DNA of 64,000 nucleotides from Novosphingobium arvoryzae (GCF_014652615.1 NZ_BMZD01000003.1:248001-312000), one strand, 5' to 3'; positions 1 to 8,529 are shown, counted from the first letter of the stretch. Notes: generated by a model from the sequence alone, not told the origin. A program made the numbers and translations.

Positions 1-102
1 CTGCTGCGCGAGCTGCAAGCCACCGAAACCGGCGACGAATGCCCTCAGTCCAAGGGCTTTTTCGACCGGATCAAGGAAGCGTGGAACGACCTGACCGATT
101 GA
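1..102 (+). CDS. 3' end of an unidentified protein gene (truncated by window edge)
   Basis: The first 34 codons of the window form an open frame ending in TGA at 100-102. The visible C-terminus is charged and ends FDRIKEAWNDLTD, which looks like an amphipathic helix. The family cannot be recognised from so little. It runs towards the patatin-like gene on the other strand, with only four bases between the stop codons, and a hairpin covers both stops. The frame is supported by codon pattern and by the clean fit of its stop into the convergent arrangement. Confidence 0.5.
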   Translation: MLRELQATETGDECPQSKGFFDRIKEAWNDLTD

Positions 103-114
103 CCGGTCAGGTCG
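87..114. terminator. Bidirectional hairpin covering two convergent stop codons
   Basis: Positions 87-97 (CGACCTGACCG) are the perfect reverse complement of 104-114, with a six-base loop. The stop of the upstream plus-strand gene (100-102) and the stop of the patatin-like gene on the minus strand (107-109) both lie inside it. There is no clear U-run on either side, so it may act as a transcript end stabiliser as much as an intrinsic terminator. Confidence 0.5.
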
Positions 115-2434
115 CTGCCTTGGCCAGCACTTCGTCCCTGATCCCGGCGACCAGCCCCGGATCGGTCCGCAACCGGCTCTCCTCGGCATCGAGGATCGCC
201 AGGAACGCCTCATGCTTGAACCGGGCAACCTCCGCCGGGTCGAGCAGCTGCCCCGGTGGCAGGGCCGAGGCGATGAGATCGATCATCCGTTCCGCTCCGT
301 GGAGCCGCCCCCAGAGGTAGTCGTTCTCGCGGTAGGCGCGGCTGAAGAACGCGCCGAAATTGTAGAACTCCACCCCGCGCAAGCTGGTCTGCGCGCCGCC
401 TTCGCGGATGGCATTGCAGTCCTCCGGTGAGATCCGGTCGACCTTGGCCGGTTCCAGCTCGCTGCTGCCCAGCCCGCGCAGCAGCGGCAGCGTGACCGTG
501 TCGTAGAAGGGGAAGCCGAGGTAGGTCAGCAGGATGCGCCGCCGCAATTCGCGCGGGAGCGGGGCCATCGCCTCGACCAGCAGCGCATCGACGACGAGGT
601 CGGTCGCGGCCAGCTGGCGGCGGTTGGCCATCGTTTCCAGCACCAGTCCGGGCTGTTCGAGCACCTGACGGGCAATGGCGTGGAAATCACGGCCCAGCGC
701 GCTCGTCGCCTCGCGATCGAAATAGAGCGCCAGCGCGCGATAGACCGCATCACGCGCCGTTTCGCGCGCGCCGGGGGCGCTGGCCTCGATGTCCTCCCAG
801 TCTTCCGACAGCCGCCGCGCCAGCAACCGCAGGCGGCGGATCCGGTAGCGCAAGTCGTGGTCGCGGAAAAAGTCGATGGCCTGGGGCGAGGCGCCGCGCG
901 ACAGGGCGGAAATCCGATCGAGCCCCTGCGCGGCCAGATGTGCCGCCAGCCGCTCCGCAATGGGCGCTGCCCCCTGCGGATGGAGTTCGGGCACGGCCGC
1001 GTGGATATCTTCCGCCAGCGCGTCGACGATCCCGGTGAACTTGACCTGGCCATAGGCATGGTAGGCAAACCCGGCCCGCTCCGCCGCGGCCTGCTGCGCC
1101 TTGGCCCGCCACGCGCCGAGGCGCTTCACGGTTGGCCGGTCAAGGAACAGCGTGCGCCCGAACAGGCGTTCGACCGCTTCCTCCACTTCGGGGCGCAAGG
1201 CATCGATCATCTGGCGCAGCGCGATCAGCTCGCGTGAGCGGCGCTCGATCTCCTCCAGATTGTCCCGCACCGGCTGTTCGCGCGGGATCGACGAGAGCGA
1301 GCCGAAGATCACCGGGAAAAATCCCGGCGGGCGCGGATCGCCCCGGCGCAGGCCGCCCACCCGGTCTGGCCGGGGGTCGATGTAGACGAAGCGGCGGTCC
1401 ACCTCGCGCTGCGCGGGCCGGTCGCGCAGCACCTGCATGGCCTCGGCAAAGGGGGCGTTGACCAGCACCGACCCGTCGATCAGCGCAACCTGCTCGGCCG
1501 TGCCGCTGTGGCTGTGCTCCGGCATGATGCGCTCGACAAAGGCGGTGCGGCTCGGCCAGGCCTGCCCGCGTTCCTGCGCGAGGGCGTCGATCTCGGCCAG
1601 TTGCAGCGCCGGAAAGGCACCGGGAAAACTGGCCGTGGCGCGTGCGGCGAAGACCAGTTCAAGCGGCGCGGCCAGCTTGCCGCCGGGGGCTGCGGGCGTA
1701 TCTGCCCGAAACCCGATCGACAGGCGGTGCTCGCTCTCCTCGGCCACGGCGGGGCTGTGCAGTCGCAGCTTTTGCAGCCGCCCGCGAAAATCGGTGGCGG
1801 TGACGAACAGGTCGAGCGGATGGCCCGGCGGCAGCAGCGGCGCGCTGGCCTGACTGGCGGCCATCGCTTCCAGCGCTTCCGCCAGCAGGCGCGAGAAGCC
1901 CAGCCCCCCGAACGGCGGTTCAAACCAGCGCGAGCGGATCAGGCGCGACAGTTTCGCGCGCACTTCGCCGCGCGTTTCCGGCGCGACGCTGGATGACACC
2001 GCGTTGCCGGGGCGCTTCAGCATCCAGTAGACCAGCGGCATCGCCCAGAACTTGGTTATGCGGGAAAGGGGCCGCGCATCGGGATCGGTCAGCACGTCGA
2101 CATCGGCGCGTTCCAGCCAAAGGTCGGTCAAAGGCTCCAGCGACTGGCCGGAATGGATCGCCTGCGCCAGGAAGACCCCGTTGATCCCGCCCGCGCTGGC
2201 CCCGGCGATGATGTCCGGCAGCACCCGCAGGCGCAGGCCGTGGTGGCGCTCGATGGTGTGGAGCAGCTTGCAATAGACCGCCTCGGTATCGCCCTCGGCC
2301 GGCGGGGTATCGTCATGCAGCGCGCGGCTGGCGCGGGCCAGTTTCCACAGCTCCTTGGTGACGCCGTGCATGTAGACGGCGAGGCTGACCCCGCCGTAGC
2401 ACACCAGAGCGATGCGAAGTTCCTTCTGCCGCAT
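107..2434 (-). CDS. Patatin-like phospholipase/acyl hydrolase, long (DUF3376-type) form
   Basis: A 775-residue protein. Residues 78-82 read GASAG, the patatin nucleophile elbow with Ser80 as catalytic serine. A DGS at 320-322 supplies the likely catalytic Asp of the Ser-Asp dyad. The N-terminus (RIALVCYGGVSLAVYMHGVTKEL) is the usual start of the glycine-rich oxyanion region, though the spacing is looser than in plant patatins. The roughly 400 residues after the dyad match the long C-terminal extension of bacterial patatin-like proteins carrying DUF3376; its role is unknown. There is no signal peptide, so it is probably cytoplasmic or membrane-associated and hydrolyses acyl esters of phospholipids. 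It diverges from radA across a 265-bp element with inverted ends. Confidence 0.85.
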   Translation of the reverse strand: MRQKELRIALVCYGGVSLAVYMHGVTKELWKLARASRALHDDTPPAEGDTEAVYCKLLHTIERHHGLRLRVLPDIIAGASAGGINGVFLAQAIHSGQSLEPLTDLWLERADVDVLTDPDARPLSRITKFWAMPLVYWMLKRPGNAVSSSVAPETRGEVRAKLSRLIRSRWFEPPFGGLGFSRLLAEALEAMAASQASAPLLPPGHPLDLFVTATDFRGRLQKLRLHSPAVAEESEHRLSIGFRADTPAAPGGKLAAPLELVFAARATASFPGAFPALQLAEIDALAQERGQAWPSRTAFVERIMPEHSHSGTAEQVALIDGSVLVNAPFAEAMQVLRDRPAQREVDRRFVYIDPRPDRVGGLRRGDPRPPGFFPVIFGSLSSIPREQPVRDNLEEIERRSRELIALRQMIDALRPEVEEAVERLFGRTLFLDRPTVKRLGAWRAKAQQAAAERAGFAYHAYGQVKFTGIVDALAEDIHAAVPELHPQGAAPIAERLAAHLAAQGLDRISALSRGASPQAIDFFRDHDLRYRIRRLRLLARRLSEDWEDIEASAPGARETARDAVYRALALYFDREATSALGRDFHAIARQVLEQPGLVLETMANRRQLAATDLVVDALLVEAMAPLPRELRRRILLTYLGFPFYDTVTLPLLRGLGSSELEPAKVDRISPEDCNAIREGGAQTSLRGVEFYNFGAFFSRAYRENDYLWGRLHGAERMIDLIASALPPGQLLDPAEVARFKHEAFLAILDAEESRLRTDPGLVAGIRDEVLAKAAT

Positions 2435-2437
2435 GGA

Positions 2438-2629
2438 TCAGGCCGTAAACTCATCAACGGCACCATCGAGGCGGCGGAATGGCAAACAGATCGGGCGAAG
2501 CCGCACGCCGGAAAGGCTGGCTGCCTTTTCAAGGGCGGGTTTGTTCGAGATGGAAGCCATTCCGCCGTCCCGAAGGGATTTGGCCAAAATGGCCCATTGC
2601 TGCGTCAGGAAAGCTCGAAATATCGACAT
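2438..2629 (-). CDS. Possible 63-residue ORF inside the inverted-repeat element (doubtful)
   Basis: An ATG at 2627-2629 opens a frame of 63 codons ending at 2438-2440, three bases before the patatin-like start. A purine-rich stretch lies a little upstream and could serve as a ribosome site. The product would begin MSIFRAFLTQQWAILAKSL and its last ten residues are encoded by the inner repeat arm. The opposite strand is also open here, which is expected from the symmetry and GC content, so coding is uncertain. I recognise no family. Confidence 0.2.
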   Translation of the reverse strand: MSIFRAFLTQQWAILAKSLRDGGMASISNKPALEKAASLSGVRLRPICLPFRRLDGAVDEFTA

Positions 2630-2705
2630 ATTCCCCACGCTTTCCTTCCTTGCACTGAGCCATTTTGACTCAAACCACGATGGTGCCGTTGATGAGTTTA
2701 CGGCC
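2441..2705. repeat. 265-bp element bounded by 27-bp perfect terminal inverted repeats
   Basis: Positions 2441-2467 are the exact reverse complement of 2679-2705. Allowing a mismatch the match extends a few bases inwards. The 211 bases between the arms have a lower GC content than the neighbouring genes. The element fills most of the divergent spacer between the patatin-like gene and radA (2435-2827). Terminal repeats of this length round a short non-coding core suggest a MITE-like element, but I see no convincing target duplication, so a folded regulatory RNA or a hairpin region is an alternative. Confidence 0.55.
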
Positions 2706-2827
2706 TTAACTTGTGGCAGATAATGATGAACGGCGCCAATCCATCCCTTGCGGGAAAATGCGCGGCTGATGGCAAAAGTGTCGGCGAGGCGCTTGCGTTC
2801 CACTTTCGTTCCATTTATCGACCAGCC

Positions 2828-4195
2828 ATGGCCAAGCCGAAACGCCGATATGTCTGCGCCGCCTGCGGCAGTGAAACCCACCGCTGGCAGGGGCAATGCC
2901 CCGACTGCGGTGAATGGAACTCGCTGACGGAAGAAGCCCCGCAGACGGTGTTCTCGCAAAAGCATGACCTGTCCTCCGGCGGGCGCGCGATCCGGTTCGA
3001 ACCGCTCGACGCGCCGGGCGAGATGCCGGTGCGGCGTACCACCGGGTTGCCGGAATTCGACCGGGCGCTGGGCGGCGGCCTTGTCCCCGGATCGGCGATC
3101 CTGATGGGCGGGGAACCGGGCATCGGCAAATCGACCCTGCTGCTGCAAGCCACGGCGAAGATTGCCATGAGCGGCGGCGCGGCGGTCTATATCAGCGGGG
3201 AAGAAGCCGCCGGGCAGGTGCGCTTGCGGGCTGAGCGGCTGGGGCTGGCAAAAGCGCCGATCCAGCTGGCGGCGGCAACCTCGGTCCGCGATATCCTGAC
3301 CACGCTGGGCCAGATGGAGCCGCCCGCGCTGCTGATTATCGATTCGATCCAGACGATGCATTCCGACCAGATCGAAGGCGCTCCCGGCACGGTCAGCCAG
3401 GTGCGCGGCTGCGCGTTCGAACTGATCCGCTATGCCAAGGAAAACGGCGTCGCGCTGGTGCTGGTCGGCCATGTCACCAAGGACGGCAACATTGCCGGGC
3501 CGCGCGTGCTGGAACACATGGTCGACGTGGTGATGAGCTTCGAGGGCGAACGCAGCCACCAGTACCGCATCCTGCGCAGCCTGAAGAACCGGTTCGGTCC
3601 GGTCGATGAAATCGGCGTTTTCGCGATGGAGGGGCAGGGGCTGACCGAAGTGGGCAACCCTTCGCTCCTGTTCCTGTCCGGCCGCGAGAACCCGGTTGCG
3701 GGCAGCGCGGTGTTCCCGGCGATGGAAGGGACGCGGCCGGTGCTGGTCGAAATCCAGGCGCTGATCGTACGCCTGGCCAGCGGCGCCACCCCGCGCCGCG
3801 CGGTGGTGGGCTGGGACAACGGCCGCATGGCGATGCTGCTGGCCGTGCTGGAAGCGCGCTGCGGCCTCAGCTTTTCCAGCGCGGAAGTGTACCTCAACGT
3901 TGCGGGCGGTTACCGGCTGGCCGATCCGGCAGCAGACCTTGCGGTGGCCGCGGCGCTGATTTCCGCGCTGGCGGACAAGCCGCTGCCCGCCGATGCGGTG
4001 TGGTATGGCGAAGTTTCGCTGGCGGGAGAGATCCGCCCGGTCGCGCACTCCTCCATCCGCCTGCGCGAATCCGCCAAGCTGGGCTTTGCCCAGGCGTTCG
4101 GCCCCGGCGATGCGCCTGAACGGACCGATGGTGCGCGCTACAAGGGCCTGTCAGTCCTGCCAAATCTCGTTGACCGGATCATGGGCGGAACCTAG
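2828..4195 (+). CDS. radA: DNA repair protein RadA
   Basis: A 455-residue protein of normal family length. Cys10, Cys13, Cys24 and Cys27 form the N-terminal C4 zinc finger. The RecA-like core has a Walker A motif GEPGIGKST near residue 95 and the RadA signature KNRFG at 253-257, followed by the C-terminal Lon-protease-like domain. RadA is a branch-migration helicase that processes recombination intermediates. The ATG at 2828 is chosen because MAKPKRRYVCAACG is the conserved RadA N-terminus; the frame is open further upstream, but the added residues are not RadA-like. The next gene (CvpA family) starts ten bases downstream and is probably co-transcribed. Confidence 0.97.
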   Translation: MAKPKRRYVCAACGSETHRWQGQCPDCGEWNSLTEEAPQTVFSQKHDLSSGGRAIRFEPLDAPGEMPVRRTTGLPEFDRALGGGLVPGSAILMGGEPGIGKSTLLLQATAKIAMSGGAAVYISGEEAAGQVRLRAERLGLAKAPIQLAAATSVRDILTTLGQMEPPALLIIDSIQTMHSDQIEGAPGTVSQVRGCAFELIRYAKENGVALVLVGHVTKDGNIAGPRVLEHMVDVVMSFEGERSHQYRILRSLKNRFGPVDEIGVFAMEGQGLTEVGNPSLLFLSGRENPVAGSAVFPAMEGTRPVLVEIQALIVRLASGATPRRAVVGWDNGRMAMLLAVLEARCGLSFSSAEVYLNVAGGYRLADPAADLAVAAALISALADKPLPADAVWYGEVSLAGEIRPVAHSSIRLRESAKLGFAQAFGPGDAPERTDGARYKGLSVLPNLVDRIMGGT

Positions 4196-4205
4196 ATTCG
4201 CGGGC

Positions 4206-4760
4206 ATGACGGGTTTTGACATCGCCGTGCTGGTCCTGATCGGGATGGGCGCAATCACCGGGTTCCTGCGCGGCTTCGTGCAGGAAGTGCTGGCGCTGGC
4301 CGCGTGGGTCGTCTCGATGGTGGCGATCCGCAACCTGCACACCCCACTGGCGGAAGCCCTGATCCCCCATGTCGGCACCGAATCCGGCGCGGCGGTGCTG
4401 GCTTTCGCGCTGCTGCTGCTGGTGCCTTTCGCCATCTTCAAGCTGCTCGCCACCCGCATGGGCGAGGCGAGCCGCAATTCCGTGCTGGGTCCGATTGACC
4501 GGCTGATCGGGTTCGGGTTCGGCGCGATCAAGGGCGCGCTGATTACCGTGGTGGGCTTTTCGGTGCTGGTGCTGGGCTATGACACGGTCTGGGGGCCGGG
4601 CGGCCGGCCCGACTGGATCAAGCTGTCGCGCAGCTACCCCTTCGTCAACGCGGCCAGCGAGGAGCTGGTCCAGATGATCGCCGAGCGCCGCAAGGCCGCG
4701 GCCGAGGAAGAAGCCCGCCAGCTGAAGGAAGACGAGGCCCGCGCGGCCCGCAAGGATTGA
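4206..4760 (+). CDS. CvpA family inner-membrane protein
   Basis: A 184-residue protein beginning MTGFDIAVLVLIGMGAITGFLRGFVQEVLAL, the characteristic first helix and glycine-rich turn of the CvpA (colicin V production) family. Four hydrophobic segments are visible, followed by a charged tail rich in Lys, Glu and Ala (about residues 155-184) likely to be a cytoplasmic helix. The family is linked to colicin V production, envelope stress and, in some bacteria, purF regulation; the molecular role is not settled. It lies ten bases after radA and four before the IscU-like gene, which implies one operon. Confidence 0.85.
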   Translation: MTGFDIAVLVLIGMGAITGFLRGFVQEVLALAAWVVSMVAIRNLHTPLAEALIPHVGTESGAAVLAFALLLLVPFAIFKLLATRMGEASRNSVLGPIDRLIGFGFGAIKGALITVVGFSVLVLGYDTVWGPGGRPDWIKLSRSYPFVNAASEELVQMIAERRKAAAEEEARQLKEDEARAARKD

Positions 4761-4763
4761 GCT

Positions 4764-5186
4764 ATGGCATCGGCTGCGCGGCTCTATTCGCCAGAAGTGC
4801 TGGCGCTTGCCACCAGTCTGGCAAACTGGCCGCTGACGGCCGACCTGCCGCTGACCGGCAGTGCCCGTTCCCCGGCTTGCGGCAGCACGCTGACGGTCGC
4901 TCTGGCGCTTGACGATCACGGTCGCGTGGCCCGCATCGGCCTGAAAGCGCAGGCCTGCGCCATCGGACAGGCCGCCGCGGCCATCTTCGCCAGCCATGCC
5001 GCCGGGGCGGACCGCGCCGCCATCACCCGAACGCTGGCCGCGCTCGAAGGCTGGCTCACCGCCAGCGGTCCACAGCCGGACTGGCCCGGACTGGACGCGA
5101 TTGCCCCGGCGCGCGATTTCCCCGGTCGGCACGGCGCGATGCTGCTGCCGTGGCGCGCCGCGCTGGAGGCGCTTCCCACGGCCTGA
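4764..5186 (+). CDS. IscU/NifU-N-like iron-sulfur scaffold family protein lacking the third cysteine
   Basis: A 140-residue protein with the NifU/IscU/SufU scaffold pattern. Cys39 lies in ACGSTLTV and Cys65 in KAQACAIGQAAAA, matching the first two cluster ligands. The third ligand normally sits in an R-x-K-C-x-x-L-P-W context near the C-terminus; here the region reads GRHGAMLLPW and has no cysteine. The protein could therefore bind a cluster only with a non-cysteine ligand, or it may have another role. It lies three bases after the cvpA-like stop. The missing ligand may be normal for the sphingomonad branch; an alignment would show this. Confidence 0.75.
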   Translation: MASAARLYSPEVLALATSLANWPLTADLPLTGSARSPACGSTLTVALALDDHGRVARIGLKAQACAIGQAAAAIFASHAAGADRAAITRTLAALEGWLTASGPQPDWPGLDAIAPARDFPGRHGAMLLPWRAALEALPTA

Positions 5187-5231
5187 AACCCTCGCTAGAG
5201 CAGGGGCAAAGCGAACTTATCGGGGGAATCC

Positions 5232-6851
5232 ATGGCCGAACCGGCGCAGCACGTCGAACCAACCGCATCGGACATGCGGCTGGTCATTACCGCCTCGTCG
5301 ATGGGGACGGTGTTCGAATGGTATGATTTCTTCATCTACGGCACGCTCGGGGCGATCCTGTCGAAGACCTTCTTCCCGACCGGCAACGCCACGCTGGAAA
5401 TGCTGCTGTTCTGGCTGGTCTTCGCGGTCGGGTTCGGCTTCCGCCCGCTGGGCGCCGTGCTGTTCGGCTATCTGGGCGACAAGCTGGGCCGCAAGTATAC
5501 CTTCCTCGTCACGGTGACCCTGATGGGCATCGCCACGGCGGGCGTCGGGCTGGTCCCCTCGGCCGATACCATCGGTTACTGGGCGCCCGCGATCATCATT
5601 ATCCTGCGGATCCTGCAGGGGCTGGCGCTGGGCGGCGAATATGGCGGCGCGGCGATTTACGTGGCGGAACACGCCCCGTTTGAAAAGCGCGGCTATTTCA
5701 CCAGCTACATCCAGGCCAGCGTGGTGGGCGGGTTCGTGCTCAGCCTGGTCGTGGTGCTGGGCTGCAAGGCGGCGATGAGCCCGGAAACCTGGAGCGAATG
5801 GGGCTGGCGCGTGCCGTTCCTGCTCAGCCTCGCGCTGCTGGCCATTTCGCTGTGGATGCGCTTCAAGTTGTCGGAAAGCCCGGTGTTCCAGGCGATGAAG
5901 GAAGAGGGCGAGATCGCCGGCAATCCCTTCGTCGAAAGCTTCACCTATCCCGGCAACAAGAAGCGCATCTTCATTGCCCTGTTCGGCATCGCCGCGGGCC
6001 TGACCGTGATCTGGTACACCGCGATGTTCAGCGGGCTGTCGTTCCTGAAATCGGCCATGCACGTGGAGGATACCACGGCTGAAATCATCGTCGGCATTTC
6101 CGCCATGCTCGGGATGCTGTTCTACCTCTATTTCGGGCACCTGTCGGACAAGGTCGGGCGCAAGAAGCCGATCGTGATCGGTTACGCGCTGACCTTGCTG
6201 CTGCTTTTCCCGACCTATTGGTTCATGGGCTATGCCGCCAAGAACCCGGCGCAAAGCGCGGCGATCGAGTGGACGCTGCGCGGACCGGATTGCGATTACA
6301 ATCCGTTCGCCACGGTGCAGGAAACCAACTGCGGCAAGCTGATGGGCGACTTCGCTGGCGCGGGGGCAACCTACACGCTGGAGCAGGGTGCCGCGCTCGA
6401 ACTCGTGACGGCCGAGGGCAAGGCCTATCCGCTCGATAATCTGGACTGGGCCGACGCCAAGGTGCGCAAGGCGCAGATCGAGGAACTGGTCGGCAGCACG
6501 GTGTTCAACTTTGAAAAGCACAAGCCCTCGTTCACCCAGTCGGCCCTGATAGTCGCCGCGCTCATGGTGCTGATGGCGCTGTCCGCCGCAACCTATGGCC
6601 CCGTTGCCGCGCTGCTCGCGGAGATGTTCCCGCCGCGCGTGCGCTATAGCTCGATGTCGATCCCCTATCACATCGGCACCGGCTATTTCGGCGGGTTCCT
6701 GCCGTTCATCGCCAGCTACATCGTCGCGCGCACCGGCGATCCCTATTCGGGGTTGTGGTACACCTGGGCGGTCGTGCTGATGGCGCTGGTGGTGGCGATG
6801 TGGGGCCTGAAGGGCGGATTGCCGCGCGACTATGCCGACGATGCGGCCTGA
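5232..6851 (+). CDS. MFS transporter, metabolite:H+ symporter type, with large loop insertion
   Basis: A 539-residue transporter. The start ITASSMGTVFEWYDFFIYG and the motif GYLGDKLGRKYTF are typical of the MHS branch of the major facilitator superfamily (proline/betaine, ketoglutarate and citrate carriers). About twelve hydrophobic segments can be counted. Between two late helices there is a soluble insertion of about 95 residues (roughly 335-430) with two cysteines, which the smaller members lack. A second DKVGRKK motif marks the middle of the C-terminal half. The substrate cannot be deduced. A GGGGGA ribosome site precedes the ATG. Its 3' end overlaps alr by 20 bases. Confidence 0.85.
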   Translation: MAEPAQHVEPTASDMRLVITASSMGTVFEWYDFFIYGTLGAILSKTFFPTGNATLEMLLFWLVFAVGFGFRPLGAVLFGYLGDKLGRKYTFLVTVTLMGIATAGVGLVPSADTIGYWAPAIIIILRILQGLALGGEYGGAAIYVAEHAPFEKRGYFTSYIQASVVGGFVLSLVVVLGCKAAMSPETWSEWGWRVPFLLSLALLAISLWMRFKLSESPVFQAMKEEGEIAGNPFVESFTYPGNKKRIFIALFGIAAGLTVIWYTAMFSGLSFLKSAMHVEDTTAEIIVGISAMLGMLFYLYFGHLSDKVGRKKPIVIGYALTLLLLFPTYWFMGYAAKNPAQSAAIEWTLRGPDCDYNPFATVQETNCGKLMGDFAGAGATYTLEQGAALELVTAEGKAYPLDNLDWADAKVRKAQIEELVGSTVFNFEKHKPSFTQSALIVAALMVLMALSAATYGPVAALLAEMFPPRVRYSSMSIPYHIGTGYFGGFLPFIASYIVARTGDPYSGLWYTWAVVLMALVVAMWGLKGGLPRDYADDAA

Positions 6852-7887
6852 CGCACCCACGTCACCCCTGCGCCTCTCGATCGATGCGTCTGCCCTGACC
6901 GCCAACTGGCGCGCGCTGGACCGGTTGTCCGGTCCGGCGCGGGCCGGAGCGGCGGTGAAGGCGAACGCCTATGGCGTCGGCGCGGCGCAGGTCGCGCCCG
7001 TGCTGCGCGCGGCGGGCTGCGATGATTTCTTCGTCGCGCACTGGTCCGAAGTTCCCGAGCTGCTGGACCATGTCCCCGCCAGCCGGATCGCCGTGCTGCA
7101 CGGCCCGCTGACTGCAGCAGATGCAGCATGGGCCCGCGCGGCGGGTGTGCGCCCGGTGATCAACTCGCTGCATCAGGCCCGTCTCTGGCAGGAAGCGGGG
7201 GGCGGGGCGTGTGACCTGATGGTCGATACCGGGATCAACCGGCTGGGCGTCAGCCTGGCCGATCTGTCGGATCCACTGCTTGCCGCGCTCGACATCGACG
7301 TGCTGCATTCGCACCTCGCCGCGTCGGAGGAACCCGACAATCCGCTGAACGCGTCTCAACTGGAACGCTGGCAGGCCGCGCGGGCGGTGGTCCGCCACCG
7401 CCGCGCCGCCCTCGCCAACAGCGCGGGCATTGCGCTGGGCGGGGCCTTTCTGGGGGACCTGACCCGGCCCGGCCTCGCGCTCTATGGCGGGGTTCCCTGT
7501 GCCGCGCTGGCCGGGGAAATCCGCCAGGTGGTCTGCCCGCAGGCCGCGATCATGCAGGTGCGCCAACTGCAGGCGGGGGACAGCGTCGGCTATAACGCCA
7601 CCTTTACCGCAACATCGCCGATGCGGGTGGGGGTGGTCAGCATCGGTTACGCCGACGGCTATCTGCGGTGCTGGTCGGGCAAAGGGCTGATGCGCGCGGG
7701 CGGCGCGGACCTGCCAGTGCTGGGGCGGGTCTCGATGGACATGACCGTGGTGGACCTCGGCGGTGCCCCGGACTTGCGCGAAGGCGATTGGCTGGACGTG
7801 GCCTATGCCCTGCCAGAAGCCTCCGAACGCAGCGGGCTTTCGCAATACGAGCTACTCACCCTGCTGGGCCGCCGCTTCGCCCGCTGA
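6832..7887 (+). CDS. alr: Alanine racemase
   Basis: A 351-residue PLP enzyme that interconverts L- and D-alanine for peptidoglycan. Lys43 in AAVKANAYGVGA is the PLP-binding lysine. The second catalytic tyrosine lies in the GYNATF motif, and the MDMTVVDL region of the C-terminal beta domain is present. The start is ambiguous: ATG at 6832 or 6841, both within the last codons of the MFS gene; 6832 is used here. The overlap indicates translational coupling with the transporter gene. Confidence 0.95.
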   Translation: MPTMRPDAPTSPLRLSIDASALTANWRALDRLSGPARAGAAVKANAYGVGAAQVAPVLRAAGCDDFFVAHWSEVPELLDHVPASRIAVLHGPLTAADAAWARAAGVRPVINSLHQARLWQEAGGGACDLMVDTGINRLGVSLADLSDPLLAALDIDVLHSHLAASEEPDNPLNASQLERWQAARAVVRHRRAALANSAGIALGGAFLGDLTRPGLALYGGVPCAALAGEIRQVVCPQAAIMQVRQLQAGDSVGYNATFTATSPMRVGVVSIGYADGYLRCWSGKGLMRAGGADLPVLGRVSMDMTVVDLGGAPDLREGDWLDVAYALPEASERSGLSQYELLTLLGRRFAR

Positions 7888-7919
7888 TCGCGGGGAATGC
7901 CCATCATCCAAAGCTTATG

Positions 7920-7939
7920 TTGCAATGCCGTTGCTGCAA
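7920..7939. promoter_or_regulatory. Candidate PhaR operator (TTGCA...TGCAA inverted repeat)
   Basis: Between alr and phaR lies TTGCAATGCCGTTGCTGCAA, an inverted repeat TTGCA/TGCAA with ten bases between arms, dense in TGC steps and starting 58 bases before the phaR ATG. PhaR-type repressors are known to bind TGC-rich sequences and to regulate their own genes. The assignment as an autoregulatory site is inference. Confidence 0.4.
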
Positions 7940-7977
7940 GTGCTAACGTGCACAAAATTAGGCCTAGGGGATCAGGC

Positions 7978-8529
7978 ATGAGCGAGGCTAAGGGCGAAAC
8001 CGTCGTCATCAAGAAATACGCCAACCGGCGGCTCTATAACACCCAGTCGTCCAGCTATATCACGCTAGACCATCTGGCGAAGATGACCCGCGACGGCGTC
8101 GATTTCAAAGTCGTCGATGCCAAGAGCGGCACCGATATCACGCACCAGATCCTGACCCAGATCATCATGGACGAGGAAAGCGCCAGCGGCGAACAGATGC
8201 TGCCGGTGAATTTCCTGCGCCAACTGATCTCGATGTACGGCAATTCGATGCAGGGACTGGTCCCGCATTACCTCGAAGCGTCGATGGAAAACTTCCGCTC
8301 GAATCAGTCCAAGCTGCGCCAGGCGTTCGAGGACAGCCTGGGCAACAACCCGCTGGCCAAGCTGGCCCAGCAGAACATCGCGATGTTCAAGGCGGCCGCC
8401 ACGGCCTTTATGCCCGCACTGGGCGATGACAAGCCCAGCAGCCACGACAAGGAGCAGGACGACGAGATCGCCGCCCTGCGCGCGCAGATGGCGGAAATGC
8501 AAAAGCAGCTCGACAAGCTGGGGAAGTAA
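7978..8529 (+). CDS. phaR: Polyhydroxyalkanoate synthesis regulator PhaR
   Basis: A 183-residue protein whose N-terminal half carries the PHB/PHA accumulation regulator DNA-binding domain, with the diagnostic opening IKKYANRRLYNTQSSSYITL and the following DVKVVDAKSG-like segment (here VDFKVVDAKSGTDIT). The C-terminal half is helical and ends in a charged coiled-coil (about residues 155-183). PhaR represses phasin and PHA genes and is released by nascent PHA granules. No phaC, phaA or phaP lies in the window, so it acts in trans. A TGC-rich inverted repeat upstream suggests autoregulation. Confidence 0.93.
   Translation: MSEAKGETVVIKKYANRRLYNTQSSSYITLDHLAKMTRDGVDFKVVDAKSGTDITHQILTQIIMDEESASGEQMLPVNFLRQLISMYGNSMQGLVPHYLEASMENFRSNQSKLRQAFEDSLGNNPLAKLAQQNIAMFKAAATAFMPALGDDKPSSHDKEQDDEIAALRAQMAEMQKQLDKLGK

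Noticed and set aside
2711..2827. Upstream extension of radA from an ATG at 2711
   Set aside because: The zinc-finger N-terminus MAKPKRRYVCAAC starts at 2828, and the upstream codons give no RadA-like sequence.
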